Of a DNA stretch of 64,000 nucleotides, positions 32,389-41,562 are shown in pieces. The stretch is from Pseudomonas sp. Irchel s3h17. Its GTDB lineage: Bacteria; Pseudomonadota; Gammaproteobacteria; Pseudomonadales; Pseudomonadaceae. The stretch's first letter is position 1. Every line of letters starts with the position of its first letter. The stretch lies in NCBI RefSeq assembly GCF_900187505.1, contig NZ_FYDL01000002.1, positions 282,637 through 346,636 on the forward strand, read 5' to 3'. The translations under genes were made by a program, and so were the position numbers. The notes beneath the pieces are model-generated. The model was not told the DNA's origin and did not search any database. It saw only the letters and a program-made list of their open reading frames with translations.

Positions 32389-33840
32389 ATGATTCCAGTG
32401 ATCTTGTCCGGTGGTAGCGGCTCACGTCTTTGGCCGCTTTCGCGCAAACAATTCCCCAAGCAGTTCCTGGCCCTGACCGGTGAACACACCCTGTTCCAGC
32501 AGACCCTGGAACGCCTGGTGTTCGACGGCATGGACACCCCGATCGTGGTCTGCAACAAGGACCACCGTTTCATCGTCAACGAGCAACTGGGCAACCGCAA
32601 TCTGCAGGTCCAGCGCATCCTCATGGAACCCTTCGGGCGCAACACCGCACCGGCGGTAGCGCTGACAGCGATGATGCTGGTCAATGAAGGTCGTGACGAA
32701 CTGATGCTGGTGCTGCCGGCCGACCACGTGCTGGAAGACCAGAAAGCCCTGCAGCGTGCCCTGGCCCTGGCCACCGTCGCCGCCGAGCGCGGCGAGATGG
32801 TGCTGTTCGGTGTACCGGCGACCAAACCGGAAACCGGCTACGGCTATATCAAGTCCACCAACGATGCGTTGCTGCCCGAAGGCGTCAGCCGGGTCTCGCA
32901 CTTCGTTGAAAAACCCGACGTCAAGCGCGCCACCGAGTTCGTCCAGGCCGGCGGCTATTTCTGGAACAGCGGCATGTTCCTGTTCCGCGCCAGTCGCTTC
33001 CTCGAAGAGCTGAAAAAACACGACCCGGATATCTACGACACCTGCCTGCTGACCCTTGAGCGCAGCCATCAGGATGCCGACTCCGTCACCTTCGACGAAG
33101 CCACCTTCGCCTGCTGCCCGGACAATTCCATCGACTACGCGGTGATGGAAAAGACCCAGCGTGCCTGCGTGGTGCCACTGACCGCCGGCTGGAGCGATGT
33201 GGGTTGCTGGTCATCGTTGTGGGACGTGCATGAGAAAGACGCCAACGGCAACGTCTGCAAGGGCGATGTGGTGATCCAGGACAGCCGCAACTGCATGATC
33301 CATGGCAACGGCAAACTGGTGTCGGTGATTGGCCTCGAGAACATCGTGGTGGTCGAAACCAAGGACGCCATGATGATCGCCCACAAGGACAAGGTCCAAG
33401 GCGTCAAGCAGATGGTCAACACCCTCAACGAACAGGGCCGCAGCGAAACCCTGAACCATTGCGAAGTCTACCGTCCGTGGGGTTCCTACGATTCGGTGGA
33501 CATGGGTGGTCGCTTCCAGGTCAAGCGCATCTCGGTCAAGCCGGGTGCCTGCCTGTCATTGCAGATGCACCACCACCGCGCCGAACACTGGATCGTGGTC
33601 AGTGGCACCGCGGAAGTGACCTGCGACGACAACGTGTTCCTGCTCACCGAAAACCAGTCGACCTACATCCCGATCGCCTCGGTTCACCGCCTGCGCAACC
33701 CGGGCAAGATTCCACTCGAGATCATCGAAGTGCAATCGGGCAGCTACCTGGGTGAGGACGATATCGAACGGTTCGAAGACATCTATGGTCGCTCGACGCC
33801 GATTGAGCGGGGGGTGTCGATGAAGACCATCGCCCAGTGA
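32389..33840 (+). CDS. algA: Bifunctional mannose-6-phosphate isomerase / mannose-1-phosphate guanylyltransferase
   Basis: AlgA, 483 residues, supplies GDP-mannose: its C-terminal cupin isomerase makes mannose-6-phosphate from fructose-6-phosphate and its N-terminal domain makes GDP-mannose from mannose-1-phosphate. The nucleotide-binding motif GGSGSRLWPLSR is at residues 7-18, and the metal-site block QMHHHRAEHW is near residue 390. Last gene of the alginate operon, ahead of a strong terminator. Confidence 0.97.
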   Translation: MIPVILSGGSGSRLWPLSRKQFPKQFLALTGEHTLFQQTLERLVFDGMDTPIVVCNKDHRFIVNEQLGNRNLQVQRILMEPFGRNTAPAVALTAMMLVNEGRDELMLVLPADHVLEDQKALQRALALATVAAERGEMVLFGVPATKPETGYGYIKSTNDALLPEGVSRVSHFVEKPDVKRATEFVQAGGYFWNSGMFLFRASRFLEELKKHDPDIYDTCLLTLERSHQDADSVTFDEATFACCPDNSIDYAVMEKTQRACVVPLTAGWSDVGCWSSLWDVHEKDANGNVCKGDVVIQDSRNCMIHGNGKLVSVIGLENIVVVETKDAMMIAHKDKVQGVKQMVNTLNEQGRSETLNHCEVYRPWGSYDSVDMGGRFQVKRISVKPGACLSLQMHHHRAEHWIVVSGTAEVTCDDNVFLLTENQSTYIPIASVHRLRNPGKIPLEIIEVQSGSYLGEDDIERFEDIYGRSTPIERGVSMKTIAQ

Positions 33841-33857
33841 TCAAGCGCTGAAACAAG

Positions 33858-33916
33858 AAGCCCCCGTCCAGCCGACTGCGTCCCCTATCCGCAGCCGGTT
33901 GGGTGGGGGCTTTTTC
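33858..33916 (+). terminator. Terminator of the alginate operon
   Basis: A long stem with AAGCCCCC at the left and GGGGGCTT at the right, enclosing an inner CTGCG / CGCAG pairing, followed by TTTTTC. It lies about 18 bases after algA. Confidence 0.87.
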
Positions 33917-34004
33917 CTGATCGTTCCCACGCTGATGCTCACCCATGGCCAATCCCATCTACGCTTAGGTACGATGGTGCTATTCCCTCCTGAGGTTAAG
34001 CGTC

Positions 34005-34469
34005 ATGTTCATCGGCGTTCTGCTGGTCATTACCTGGCTGGTCCTGTTGCTGCGCTACCCGGCCAAGGCCATGCCGGTGTCGTTGGCGGCGGCGCTTGGG
34101 CTGGGCATGGTGGCCGCCTGGGTGGTCTGGCTGGACAACCGCGAGGCCCAGCAACTGGCACGCCTGGAGTTGCGTATCACCTACGCACCGGAACGTTGCC
34201 CGGCGGATCGCCCACTGCTGCTGAAAATGAACAACGGCAACGATGTGCCGCTGACCGAACTGCGCTGGCGAATCGCCGCTTATGCGCCGGGCGATACGGT
34301 CAATCTGGCAGACAACCAATACACCGCTCCACGCTACCGCGGCCCCGGTGAACTGCAGGCTGGCGCCCATTGGGAAGATTGCCTGCCGATGCCGCCGCTG
34401 CGTCCTGGCTATCGCCCGCAAACCCTCGAGTTTCGCGCCGAGCGCTTGCAGGGTAGTTTCTCCGACTGA
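34005..34469 (+). CDS. Small membrane-anchored protein of unknown function
   Basis: A 154-residue protein with two N-terminal hydrophobic helices (about residues 2-17 and 24-42), then a soluble part with a Cys near residue 65 and another in HWEDCLP. Similar Pseudomonas proteins are often labelled multidrug transporter, but nothing here supports transport: the soluble domain looks like a small beta-sandwich. A good ribosome site (TGAGG) precedes the ATG. It ends 37 bases before an SDR gene. Confidence 0.75.
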   Translation: MFIGVLLVITWLVLLLRYPAKAMPVSLAAALGLGMVAAWVVWLDNREAQQLARLELRITYAPERCPADRPLLLKMNNGNDVPLTELRWRIAAYAPGDTVNLADNQYTAPRYRGPGELQAGAHWEDCLPMPPLRPGYRPQTLEFRAERLQGSFSD

Positions 34470-34506
34470 TGCTGCACCTCCCCTCATTTTGCACAAGGAC
34501 CGCGCC

Positions 34507-35331
34507 ATGCCTGTTGCGTTAATCACCGGTTGTTCCAGCGGCATTGGCCGCGCCTTGGCCGATGCCTTCAAAGCGGCCGGTTTCGAGGTCTGGGCCAGTG
34601 CGCGCAAGACCGAGGACGTGGTGACACTGGCAGCGGCCGGCTTCACCGCCGTGCAACTGGACGTCAATGACGGTGCGGCCCTCGAACAGTTGAGCGAGCG
34701 CATCAACCAGCAACATGGCGGCCTGGATGTGCTGATCAACAATGCCGGTTATGGCGCCATGGGACCCTTGCTCGATGGTGGGGTGCCGGCCCTGCAACGC
34801 CAGTTCGAGACCAACGTATTCGCCGTGGTTGGCGTCACTCGTGCGATGTTTCCGGTACTACGCCGCGCCAAGGGCCTGGTGGTGAACATCGGCAGTGTGT
34901 CCGGCGTGCTGGTGACACCGTTCGCGGGCGCCTACTGCGCCTCCAAGGCCGCGGTGCATGCCTTGAGCGATGCGCTGCGCATGGAGTTGGCGCCGTTCGG
35001 CATTCGGGTGATGGAGGTTCAGCCTGGCGCCATCGCGTCCAGCTTCGCCAGGAATGCCGGGCATGAAGCCGAACAACTGATCAGCGAGCAATCGCCGTGG
35101 TGGCCGCTGCGCGAAGGCATCCGTGCCCGGGCCAGGGCGTCCCTGGACCACCCGACACCGGCTGCCGAGTTCGCTGCCGGCCTGCTCAAGGCCGCGCAGC
35201 AGAACACACCGCCACGCTTGCTGCGTCTGGGCAATGGCAGCCGGGCACTGCCGCTGCTGGCGGGGTTGCTGCCCAAGGGCTTGCTGGAGTCGGGGTTGAT
35301 GAAGCGCTTTGGCTTGCGCGAACAGCTCTGA
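34507..35331 (+). CDS. Short-chain dehydrogenase/reductase
   Basis: A 274-residue NAD(P)-dependent oxidoreductase of the classical SDR family. It has the cofactor motif TGCSSGIG (residues 7-14), the NNAGYG motif, a catalytic Ser in IGSVSG and the active-site YCASK. The frame is open upstream but that part overlaps the preceding gene; the ATG at 34507 matches the family start (MPVALITG). Substrate unknown. Confidence 0.9.
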   Translation: MPVALITGCSSGIGRALADAFKAAGFEVWASARKTEDVVTLAAAGFTAVQLDVNDGAALEQLSERINQQHGGLDVLINNAGYGAMGPLLDGGVPALQRQFETNVFAVVGVTRAMFPVLRRAKGLVVNIGSVSGVLVTPFAGAYCASKAAVHALSDALRMELAPFGIRVMEVQPGAIASSFARNAGHEAEQLISEQSPWWPLREGIRARARASLDHPTPAAEFAAGLLKAAQQNTPPRLLRLGNGSRALPLLAGLLPKGLLESGLMKRFGLREQL

Positions 35332-35353
35332 GGCCGCGAAAGCGCCAGGTTGT

Positions 35354-36241
35354 TCAATCCGCTTGCCGGTCCTTCATGAAATCAATGAACGCCCGCACCT
35401 TGAGTGGCAAATGCCGGGTATCCGGATACAACGCGTAGACCCCTTGCCGGGCGAAGTGATGATCAGGCAGCAACCGCGCCAGGCGGCCGCCATCAAGGTC
35501 GTCCTGAATCAACCATTGCGGCAGGATGGCCACGCCTTGCCCGGACAGGGCGAACGCGCGCAAGGTGGCGGCGCTGTCGGTCACTATCGTGGTGTTATCG
35601 GGCCCCGGCAGGTACAGCCGCTCACTACCCGAGGCATCCGTCACGCTCAGCTCCGTCACCCGCGCATGCCCCAACATGGGGAGCCGCTCCAGATCCGCCA
35701 GCGTCACGACTTCGGCATGCCGGGCAATCAGCGCGGGCGCTGCCACGGCGAAAATCTCGAAGGTCGAGAGCTGCACCGCCCGCAGGTTGGAGTCGAGCAT
35801 GCGCCCCAGGCGAATGGCCAGGTCAAAGCGCTCGGAGATCAGGTCGGCGTGTGTCGATGACGTGGACAAGTGGACATTCAGGTCAGGGTGCAAGGCAGCA
35901 AATGCCTGCAGCGCCGGCACCACCTTGGCCAAGGCGTATTCGACCGTGGTGGTCAGGCGCAAGGTGCCCTTGAGCTGAGTGTGCTCCGAGCGGGCCTCTT
36001 CAATGGCCAGTTGCGCTTCATCAAGGGTGCGCAGGCAGCGCTGATAAAACCGCTCGCCGGCATCGGTCAACGCCAATTGGCGGGTGTTGCGCGTCAGTAA
36101 GGTGACGCCCAGCTCAGACTCCAGGCGCTTGAGGTTGAAACTGACCACCGCGCGGGTCTGGCCCAACAAGTCTGCCGCGGCCGTCAACGATCCGGCTTCG
36201 ACCACGGCCTTGAAGGTGTCGAAACGGTCCAGGCTGACCAT
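35354..36241 (-). CDS. LysR-family transcriptional regulator
   Basis: A 295-residue regulator with an N-terminal winged helix (FDTFKAVVEAGSLTAAADLLGQTRAVVSF) and a C-terminal effector-binding domain. It is divergent from the MFS/DUF4440 pair and probably controls it. I chose the ATG at 36241; a TTG seven codons earlier lies inside a 23-bp palindrome and is unlikely. Within the recognition helix the usual SQPAVS pattern is replaced by TRAVVS, as in the CrgA-like group. Confidence 0.88.
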   Translation of the reverse strand: MVSLDRFDTFKAVVEAGSLTAAADLLGQTRAVVSFNLKRLESELGVTLLTRNTRQLALTDAGERFYQRCLRTLDEAQLAIEEARSEHTQLKGTLRLTTTVEYALAKVVPALQAFAALHPDLNVHLSTSSTHADLISERFDLAIRLGRMLDSNLRAVQLSTFEIFAVAAPALIARHAEVVTLADLERLPMLGHARVTELSVTDASGSERLYLPGPDNTTIVTDSAATLRAFALSGQGVAILPQWLIQDDLDGGRLARLLPDHHFARQGVYALYPDTRHLPLKVRAFIDFMKDRQAD

Positions 36242-36254
36242 AGTGCAATGATCC

Positions 36255-36277
36255 TTTGTCAAAATATTTTTGACAAA
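36255..36277. promoter_or_regulatory. Perfect 23-bp palindrome in the divergent LysR/MFS promoter region
   Basis: TTTGTCAAAA-TAT-TTTTGACAAA, 10-bp perfect arms around three bases, 14 bases before the LysR start and 74 bases before the MFS start. Symmetry and position fit an operator of the adjacent regulator, most likely autorepressing. A TTGACA -35 element lies within the right arm (plus strand). Confidence 0.7.
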
Positions 36278-36350
36278 CTAACAGCCGGGACGACGTTTTT
36301 CCAACCCGATGAACGCTCTACCCTGCGCCTCTGTCTGCCCGGAGGCTGCC

Positions 36351-37730
36351 ATGGCCTATCGCTCGAAAATCACCCTGGTGTACCTGCTGGGCTTTGCCCT
36401 CGACCTGCTGAACATGTTCGCCAGCAACATCGCCCTGCCGAACATCGCCCTGGAGCTGCACGCCTCGGTCACGCAACTGGCGTGGATCAGCAACGCCTAC
36501 ATGCTCGGTTTGACCTTGATCATTCCACTGAGCGTGTGGCTGGCGGCCAGGGTCGGCGAGCGACGCTTGATCCTCGGTTCACTGATGGTGTTCGGCAGCG
36601 CTTCGTGGCTGGCGGCGCAGGCGGCTTCGATCGAGGCGCTGATCGGTTGGCGACTGCTGCAAGGACTCGGCGGCGGGCTACTGATCCCGGTGGGGCAAGC
36701 CCTGGCCTATCGACACTTTCCGGCCGCCGAACGTAGTCACCTGACCGCCATGGTGATGCTGGTCGCCCTGTTGGTGCCGGCACTGTCGCCTGCGGCAGGC
36801 GGGCTGGTGGTGCAGACACTGTCCTGGCGCTGGATCTACTACGCCAATCTGCCGCTGGCGTTGCTGACGTTGGCGCTCGCGATCTTTTGGCTGAGAACCG
36901 ACGAGCCATTGCCGCAACGCACTACGCTGGACGGTCGAGGTCTAGTGTTGGGCGCTGCGACCATCAGCCTGTTGCTGGTTGCCTTGAGCCTGTTGAGCGA
37001 ACGCGAACAGCGCATTGCGGGCCTGGGGGTGTTGGGACTCAGTACCGTGCTGGGATGGCTGTATGTGCGTGATGGCTGGAGCAAACCAGCGCCACTCCTC
37101 GACCTGCAACTGCTCAAAGGCCAGTGGTTGCGTGTAGCGATGGTGGTCTACCTGTTTGTCCCAGGCGTGTTCATCGGCACCAGTCTGATCGCTGTGCTGT
37201 ATTTGCACGACCGTGGATTCAGCCCCGCAATGACCGGGGCGCTCATGCTGCCTTGGGCCGTGGCATCGGGACTTGCCATCACTCTGGGCAAGCGTGTGTT
37301 CCAGCGTCTGGGACCTAAACCTTTGCTGGTCGGCGGCATGGTGCTGCAAGGGTTGGGCATCGCCTTGCTAGCCCTGATCGAAGGCCCCGGGGGGGTGTTG
37401 CCGATCCTTGCCTATGCCCTGATGGGTCTGGGCGGCAGCCTGTGCAGCAGCACGGCACAAACCCTGGCCTTTCTCGACACTCGCGCCTCGCACATGGGCC
37501 ATGCCAGCGCCCTGTGGAACATCAATCGACAGCTGAGCTTCTGTCTCGGCGCAGCGTTCCTGAGTTCCGTGCTCAGCGTGCTTGGCCCCTTCTCACCCGC
37601 TGCGTTCGCCCTGTGCTTTCTGCTCGCCGCAATCCTGACGCTACTGCCCTTGCCCGCGGTCCTGCACCTGGACACAACAGCCTTGCTGGCTCACCTTACC
37701 CCTCAATCTGCCAAGGAGAAAAACCCATGA
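36351..37730 (+). CDS. MFS transporter, drug:H+ antiporter (DHA2-like)
   Basis: An inner-membrane exporter of 459 residues with about 14 hydrophobic helices. It has the early motif ALPNIALELHASVTQLAWISNAY and the loop LAARVGERR, as in EmrB/QacA pumps. The ATG at 36351 follows GGAGG; an ATG at 36309 is weaker. Its stop overlaps the start of the next gene. Substrate unknown; probably under the divergent LysR. Confidence 0.88.
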   Translation: MAYRSKITLVYLLGFALDLLNMFASNIALPNIALELHASVTQLAWISNAYMLGLTLIIPLSVWLAARVGERRLILGSLMVFGSASWLAAQAASIEALIGWRLLQGLGGGLLIPVGQALAYRHFPAAERSHLTAMVMLVALLVPALSPAAGGLVVQTLSWRWIYYANLPLALLTLALAIFWLRTDEPLPQRTTLDGRGLVLGAATISLLLVALSLLSEREQRIAGLGVLGLSTVLGWLYVRDGWSKPAPLLDLQLLKGQWLRVAMVVYLFVPGVFIGTSLIAVLYLHDRGFSPAMTGALMLPWAVASGLAITLGKRVFQRLGPKPLLVGGMVLQGLGIALLALIEGPGGVLPILAYALMGLGGSLCSSTAQTLAFLDTRASHMGHASALWNINRQLSFCLGAAFLSSVLSVLGPFSPAAFALCFLLAAILTLLPLPAVLHLDTTALLAHLTPQSAKEKNP

Positions 37731-38125
37731 AGGACTACCGCGAATACTTCAATGAAGTGATCCAGACCCACGTCGATATCGAGCAATGGTTCAGCGGCAC
37801 AGGCAATAGAGAGGTGCTGACACGCCTGTTGACACGCTTTTCACCGCAGTTCTCGATGATCGTGCCCAATGGCAATGCCCTGGATGCCCCGGCCTTGAAC
37901 CAGCTGTTCGATACACTCGGCGGCGCTCGCCCGGGCTTGCGCATCAGGCTGAGCGAGTTGCGCGGGGTCGACCAGCATGCGCGGGGCGCCACCGTCAGCT
38001 ACCGCGAATTGCAAGAGGATGCCAACGGCGTGCTGACCGATCGCCGGGCGACGGCGGTGATTGAGAAGCGGCCGTCAGGTGACATGCTGTGGCGGCATTT
38101 GCATGAGACGTATTGCCAGGCTTGA
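37727..38125 (+). CDS. DUF4440/NTF2-like small protein
   Basis: A 132-residue soluble protein that looks like an NTF2-like (DUF4440) fold. Its start ATG overlaps the MFS stop codon (ATGA), so the two proteins are made together. An AAGGAG site inside the MFS gene drives it. Function unknown; proteins of this fold can bind or transform small ligands, which would fit a partner for the exporter. Confidence 0.75.
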   Translation: MKDYREYFNEVIQTHVDIEQWFSGTGNREVLTRLLTRFSPQFSMIVPNGNALDAPALNQLFDTLGGARPGLRIRLSELRGVDQHARGATVSYRELQEDANGVLTDRRATAVIEKRPSGDMLWRHLHETYCQA

Positions 38126-38138
38126 GCAAGATTGCTTT

Positions 38139-38284
38139 TGTGGCGAGGGAGCCTGCTCCCGTCGGCCGATCCGCGTTCGGACAACGCCGTCGTAAATCTC
38201 AATCTCCGCACTGCCTGACGATAGTGTGATGCAACTATTTTGGGGGTGCTACGCCCCCCAGCGGGAGCAAGCTCCCTCGCCACA
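38139..38284. repeat. REPIN between convergent genes (type GTGGCGAGGGAGC)
   Basis: Inverted REP units TGTGGCGAGGGAGC at the left and GCTCCCTCGCCACA at the right, 146 bp overall, between the DUF4440 gene and the convergent efflux operon. The interior contains GGGGGTGCTACGCCCCCC, a further small palindrome. Confidence 0.85.
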
Positions 38285-38304
38285 GTACGCCGCTGTCGCC
38301 AAGG

Positions 38305-39165
38305 CTATTGTGGCGGCTGTTTCACCACCACCGTACACGTAATCCCCGCTGCCAGCAGCACACCTTCCGGCACATGATCGATGTGAATCCGCACCGGCAC
38401 CCGTTGGGCCAGGCGGACCCAGTTGAAGGTCGGGTTGACGTCGGCGATCAGTTCGCGACTCTCTGGATTGTCACGGTCATAGATGCCACGGGAAATACTC
38501 TCCACATGCCCCTTGAGCACTTCGCCGCTCATCAACTGCATGTCGGCCTGATCGCCCACCCGCACCCGGGGCAGTTTGGTTTCTTCGAAGAAGCCGTAGA
38601 CCCAGAACGAATTCATGTCGACCACGGCCATTTTCGCTTCACCGATACGCGCGTAGTCACCGCGATGGACGTTGAGGTTGGTGACATAACCGTCCACGGC
38701 CGCCAGCACCTGGGTGCGCTTGAGGTTCAGTTGCGCCGCTTCGAGTTGCGCCTGGGCGTGTTGGTAATCGGCCAGGGCCGAGTCGGCAATGTTGCTGGCG
38801 TCGTCACGGTTTTCCCGGGAGATCACCAGGTTGTCGAGATCGGCGCGGCGGTGTGCATTGACCTTGCGCATCTCCCAGGTGGCCTTGCGTGACGCCACCA
38901 GCGACTGCGCCTGCTTGACCGCGATCAGGTAGTGCTCGGGGTCGATCTGCATCAGCACATCGCCCTTCTTGACCTGTTGGTTGTCGCGCACCGGCACATC
39001 GACCACTTCACCGCTGACGTCGGCGGCCACGTTGATGATGTCCGCGCGAACCCGCCCATCGCGGGTCCAGGGGGTGTTCATGTAATGCACCCAGAGGGTC
39101 CGGCCGATCCACATCGCAAGGGCCAGTACCAACAAGGTCGCGAGCAGACTGAAGAGTTTTTTCAT
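38305..39165 (-). CDS. Periplasmic membrane-fusion protein of an aromatic-acid efflux system (AaeA-like)
   Basis: A 286-residue HlyD/EmrA-type adaptor with one N-terminal membrane anchor (LFSLLATLLVLALAMWI). The lipoyl halves are visible as GEVVDVPVRDNQQVKKGDVL and GYVTNLNVHRGDYARIG. It would link the FUSC-family inner-membrane protein to the NodT-like outer-membrane channel. Third of four genes in transcription order after the channel, pump and DUF1656 genes, with close spacing. Confidence 0.88.
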   Translation of the reverse strand: MKKLFSLLATLLVLALAMWIGRTLWVHYMNTPWTRDGRVRADIINVAADVSGEVVDVPVRDNQQVKKGDVLMQIDPEHYLIAVKQAQSLVASRKATWEMRKVNAHRRADLDNLVISRENRDDASNIADSALADYQHAQAQLEAAQLNLKRTQVLAAVDGYVTNLNVHRGDYARIGEAKMAVVDMNSFWVYGFFEETKLPRVRVGDQADMQLMSGEVLKGHVESISRGIYDRDNPESRELIADVNPTFNWVRLAQRVPVRIHIDHVPEGVLLAAGITCTVVVKQPPQ

Positions 39166-39175
39166 CGAAACGGTC

Positions 39176-39376
39176 TCACTGGTAGACAGTCAGCGCCAGG
39201 GCGCCGAACAGGCAAATGAACAGGCTCAGGCGCAACAGGGCCGGGTGCCAGAAGAAACGGTACAGATCGAACCCGGACAAAAACCGATCCAGCGCCCAAG
39301 CCAATGCGGCGGCGATGAAAAACATCAGGGTCATGGTCGGCATGTACACGCCGTGGAAGGCGATTTCACGAGGCAT
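39176..39376 (-). CDS. DUF1656 small membrane protein (AaeX-like)
   Basis: A 66-residue inner-membrane protein with two hydrophobic helices (TLMFFIAAALAWAL and LLRLSLFICLFGALAL). DUF1656 proteins regularly sit between FUSC and membrane-fusion genes in efflux operons. Its start overlaps the end of the pump gene by 11 bases. Its precise role is unknown. Confidence 0.85.
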   Translation of the reverse strand: MPREIAFHGVYMPTMTLMFFIAAALAWALDRFLSGFDLYRFFWHPALLRLSLFICLFGALALTVYQ

Positions 39377-41552
39377 GGTCAGGTCCTTGCGGGGCGGCCA
39401 GGGCCGCCAGCGGCGATTGCGGGTCGAGCAACGAAGTGCGGATGAAATGCAGGTAACTCTTCACCCGGCGCAGGGCCGAGGTATCGAAGTGCGGGGCGAA
39501 CGGTTCGTCGGTGGCCTGCACCCGGCTGATGGCGTGGTCGACGGCAATCAGTGCACGCTCCAGATTGCTGTGGCCCGGTTGCAGAAACAGCCGCACCAAC
39601 GCCCGCCCCATGACGCGGATTGCCTGGCGCCAGGGCTGGGACTCGGCATACGCCGGGTGCACCGGCAGGATCGCCTGTTCCTTGCGCAACTCGATGATCG
39701 CGTGACCGACCTCCAGCACCACGAACATCCAGCGCAACAAGTGACGCTGGACCTGAGGTTGCCCGACGGCCAGGCCATAGGCCTGGTGCACCAGGTCCCG
39801 GGTACTGCTTTCAAACCCCGACGCCAGCCCCTTGAGCTTGCCGCTGATGGCATACACCACCTGAGCGCGCAGATCCTGCTCCAGCCGTCGCCACAACCAG
39901 CGACTGTTGGGTGGCAGGATGATCGCCCCGGCCGCCGCACACACCAGCATGCCCATGACCATGGCGATGTAGTCGTTGATGAAGGTGTAGGGGTTGTAGA
40001 CCGTCGGGTTGTCAGGCACGGAGCCCGTGCTGAAAAAGATCAGCAAGCCCAGGCCCACACCGGCGTATTGCGGCCGCGAAGAGAGGAACGAACCGAGTAC
40101 GATCACCGGTGCCAGCATCACGCATAGCAATGGAAAACCGTCGATCCAGGGGAAGATGAAAAACATCTCGACGAAACCGATCAGCGCACCGAGCAACGTC
40201 CCGCACGCCATCTGAAAGGCCATGCGCTTGGGGTTGGGTGTGGCGGCGGAGAGACCGACCGTGGCGGCCGCGATCAAGGTCATGGTGGCGCCGCTCGGCC
40301 AGGCGGTGGCGACCCAGTAACTGCCCAGCACAATCAGAATGAACGAGGCACGAAGCCCTGACGCGGCCGAGGCCAGCCAGTTGGTTTTCGGAGTGAAAGG
40401 TTCGTCCCATTGCTCGCGTTCGTGGCTGTGATCGGCCAACGAGGCGTGGGTCTGTGCATAACTGTGCAGCTCGTCGACGAAGCGATAGAGCAATTCATAC
40501 GCAGTGTGGAAATCCAAAAGATCGGCGTCGCTGGGCACACCTTCCTGAAAGCTGGCTCGCAGGCTACGCACTCGCGCCGGCAGGCCTTCCTTGTAGGCCG
40601 CCAGTTGGCTCGCCAGGCGCGCGGCATCGGCATGGGTCAGTGCCCGGCCGGAGAAGCCGTCGAGCAACTCGGCCAGGTCCTGCAACCCCGGCTTGATGGC
40701 TGCCACCACATGATCGGCGGCGCTGCTGCGCAGGCGCTCGAGCAACCGGTGCAACGCATTGAAGCGGGTGGTGATGCCCATGAATTCGCTGTTCAGACGA
40801 CTGAGCCGACCGTTGCGCCGGCGCATGTGCGGGTCTTCGAACACGGTCACGCTGCGCAGGCCTTCCAGGCCCACGGCTTCGGCGATGAAGCCGACATTGC
40901 GGCTCTCGAAGGTCTCGCTCTGGCTACGTCCCCGCAGGCCATCGGTGACGAACAACGCAAACACGCCGAAGCGTTGGTACAAGGCGTTGCGCATGGCGGC
41001 GCTGGCGGTTTGCGGGAGGATCGCAGCGCTGACCAGGGTGGCGCAGAGAATCCCCAGGGAGATTTCCAGCACCCGCCAGACGGCGGCCATGAACGCCCCG
41101 TCCGGGTGCGCCAATGCCGGCAAGCCGACCATCGCCGCCGTGTAGCCGGCCAGCACAAAGCCGTAGGCGCGAAAGTTGCGATAACGCGCGGCACCGGCCG
41201 AGCAGATCCCCACCCAGATCGCCAATGCGCCGAGAAACAGCTCGGTGTTTTGCGCGAACAAGGCAATCAACGCGACCATCACCGCGGAACCGGCCAGCGT
41301 GCCGAGGAAACGGTAAAAACTCTTGGCGAACACCTGGCCGCTCTGCGGCTGCATCACGATGAACACGGTGATCATCGCCGTACGCGGTTGCGGCAACTCT
41401 AGGCGCATGGCCAGCCAGAGAGTCAGGAAGGCGGCGATCAGTACCTTGAAGATGTAGACCCAGGTCACGCCGTCACTGCGCGCCCATTCATAAAAACCAC
41501 GGCGCCACTCAAGGGAATGCAGCCAGCGTAGCGGTGCAGGCAAGGAAGTCAT
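39366..41552 (-). CDS. FUSC-family inner-membrane efflux protein (AaeB-like)
   Basis: A 728-residue inner-membrane protein with two clusters of hydrophobic helices, one N-terminal and one after about residue 390, separated by a large cytoplasmic part: the FUSC/AaeB architecture. Such proteins export aromatic carboxylic acids or other toxic organic anions. I chose the ATG at 41552 (MTSLPAPLRWLH) because it lies 10 bases after the channel gene; the open frame upstream overlaps it. Substrate inferred only from family. Confidence 0.88.
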   Translation of the reverse strand: MTSLPAPLRWLHSLEWRRGFYEWARSDGVTWVYIFKVLIAAFLTLWLAMRLELPQPRTAMITVFIVMQPQSGQVFAKSFYRFLGTLAGSAVMVALIALFAQNTELFLGALAIWVGICSAGAARYRNFRAYGFVLAGYTAAMVGLPALAHPDGAFMAAVWRVLEISLGILCATLVSAAILPQTASAAMRNALYQRFGVFALFVTDGLRGRSQSETFESRNVGFIAEAVGLEGLRSVTVFEDPHMRRRNGRLSRLNSEFMGITTRFNALHRLLERLRSSAADHVVAAIKPGLQDLAELLDGFSGRALTHADAARLASQLAAYKEGLPARVRSLRASFQEGVPSDADLLDFHTAYELLYRFVDELHSYAQTHASLADHSHEREQWDEPFTPKTNWLASAASGLRASFILIVLGSYWVATAWPSGATMTLIAAATVGLSAATPNPKRMAFQMACGTLLGALIGFVEMFFIFPWIDGFPLLCVMLAPVIVLGSFLSSRPQYAGVGLGLLIFFSTGSVPDNPTVYNPYTFINDYIAMVMGMLVCAAAGAIILPPNSRWLWRRLEQDLRAQVVYAISGKLKGLASGFESSTRDLVHQAYGLAVGQPQVQRHLLRWMFVVLEVGHAIIELRKEQAILPVHPAYAESQPWRQAIRVMGRALVRLFLQPGHSNLERALIAVDHAISRVQATDEPFAPHFDTSALRRVKSYLHFIRTSLLDPQSPLAALAAPQGPDHAS

Positions 41553-41562
41553 GATGTCCCGT

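Noticed and set aside
39216..41402. Long plus-strand frames opposite the efflux pump gene
   Set aside because: Shadows of the FUSC-family gene, which has clear membrane and family features.
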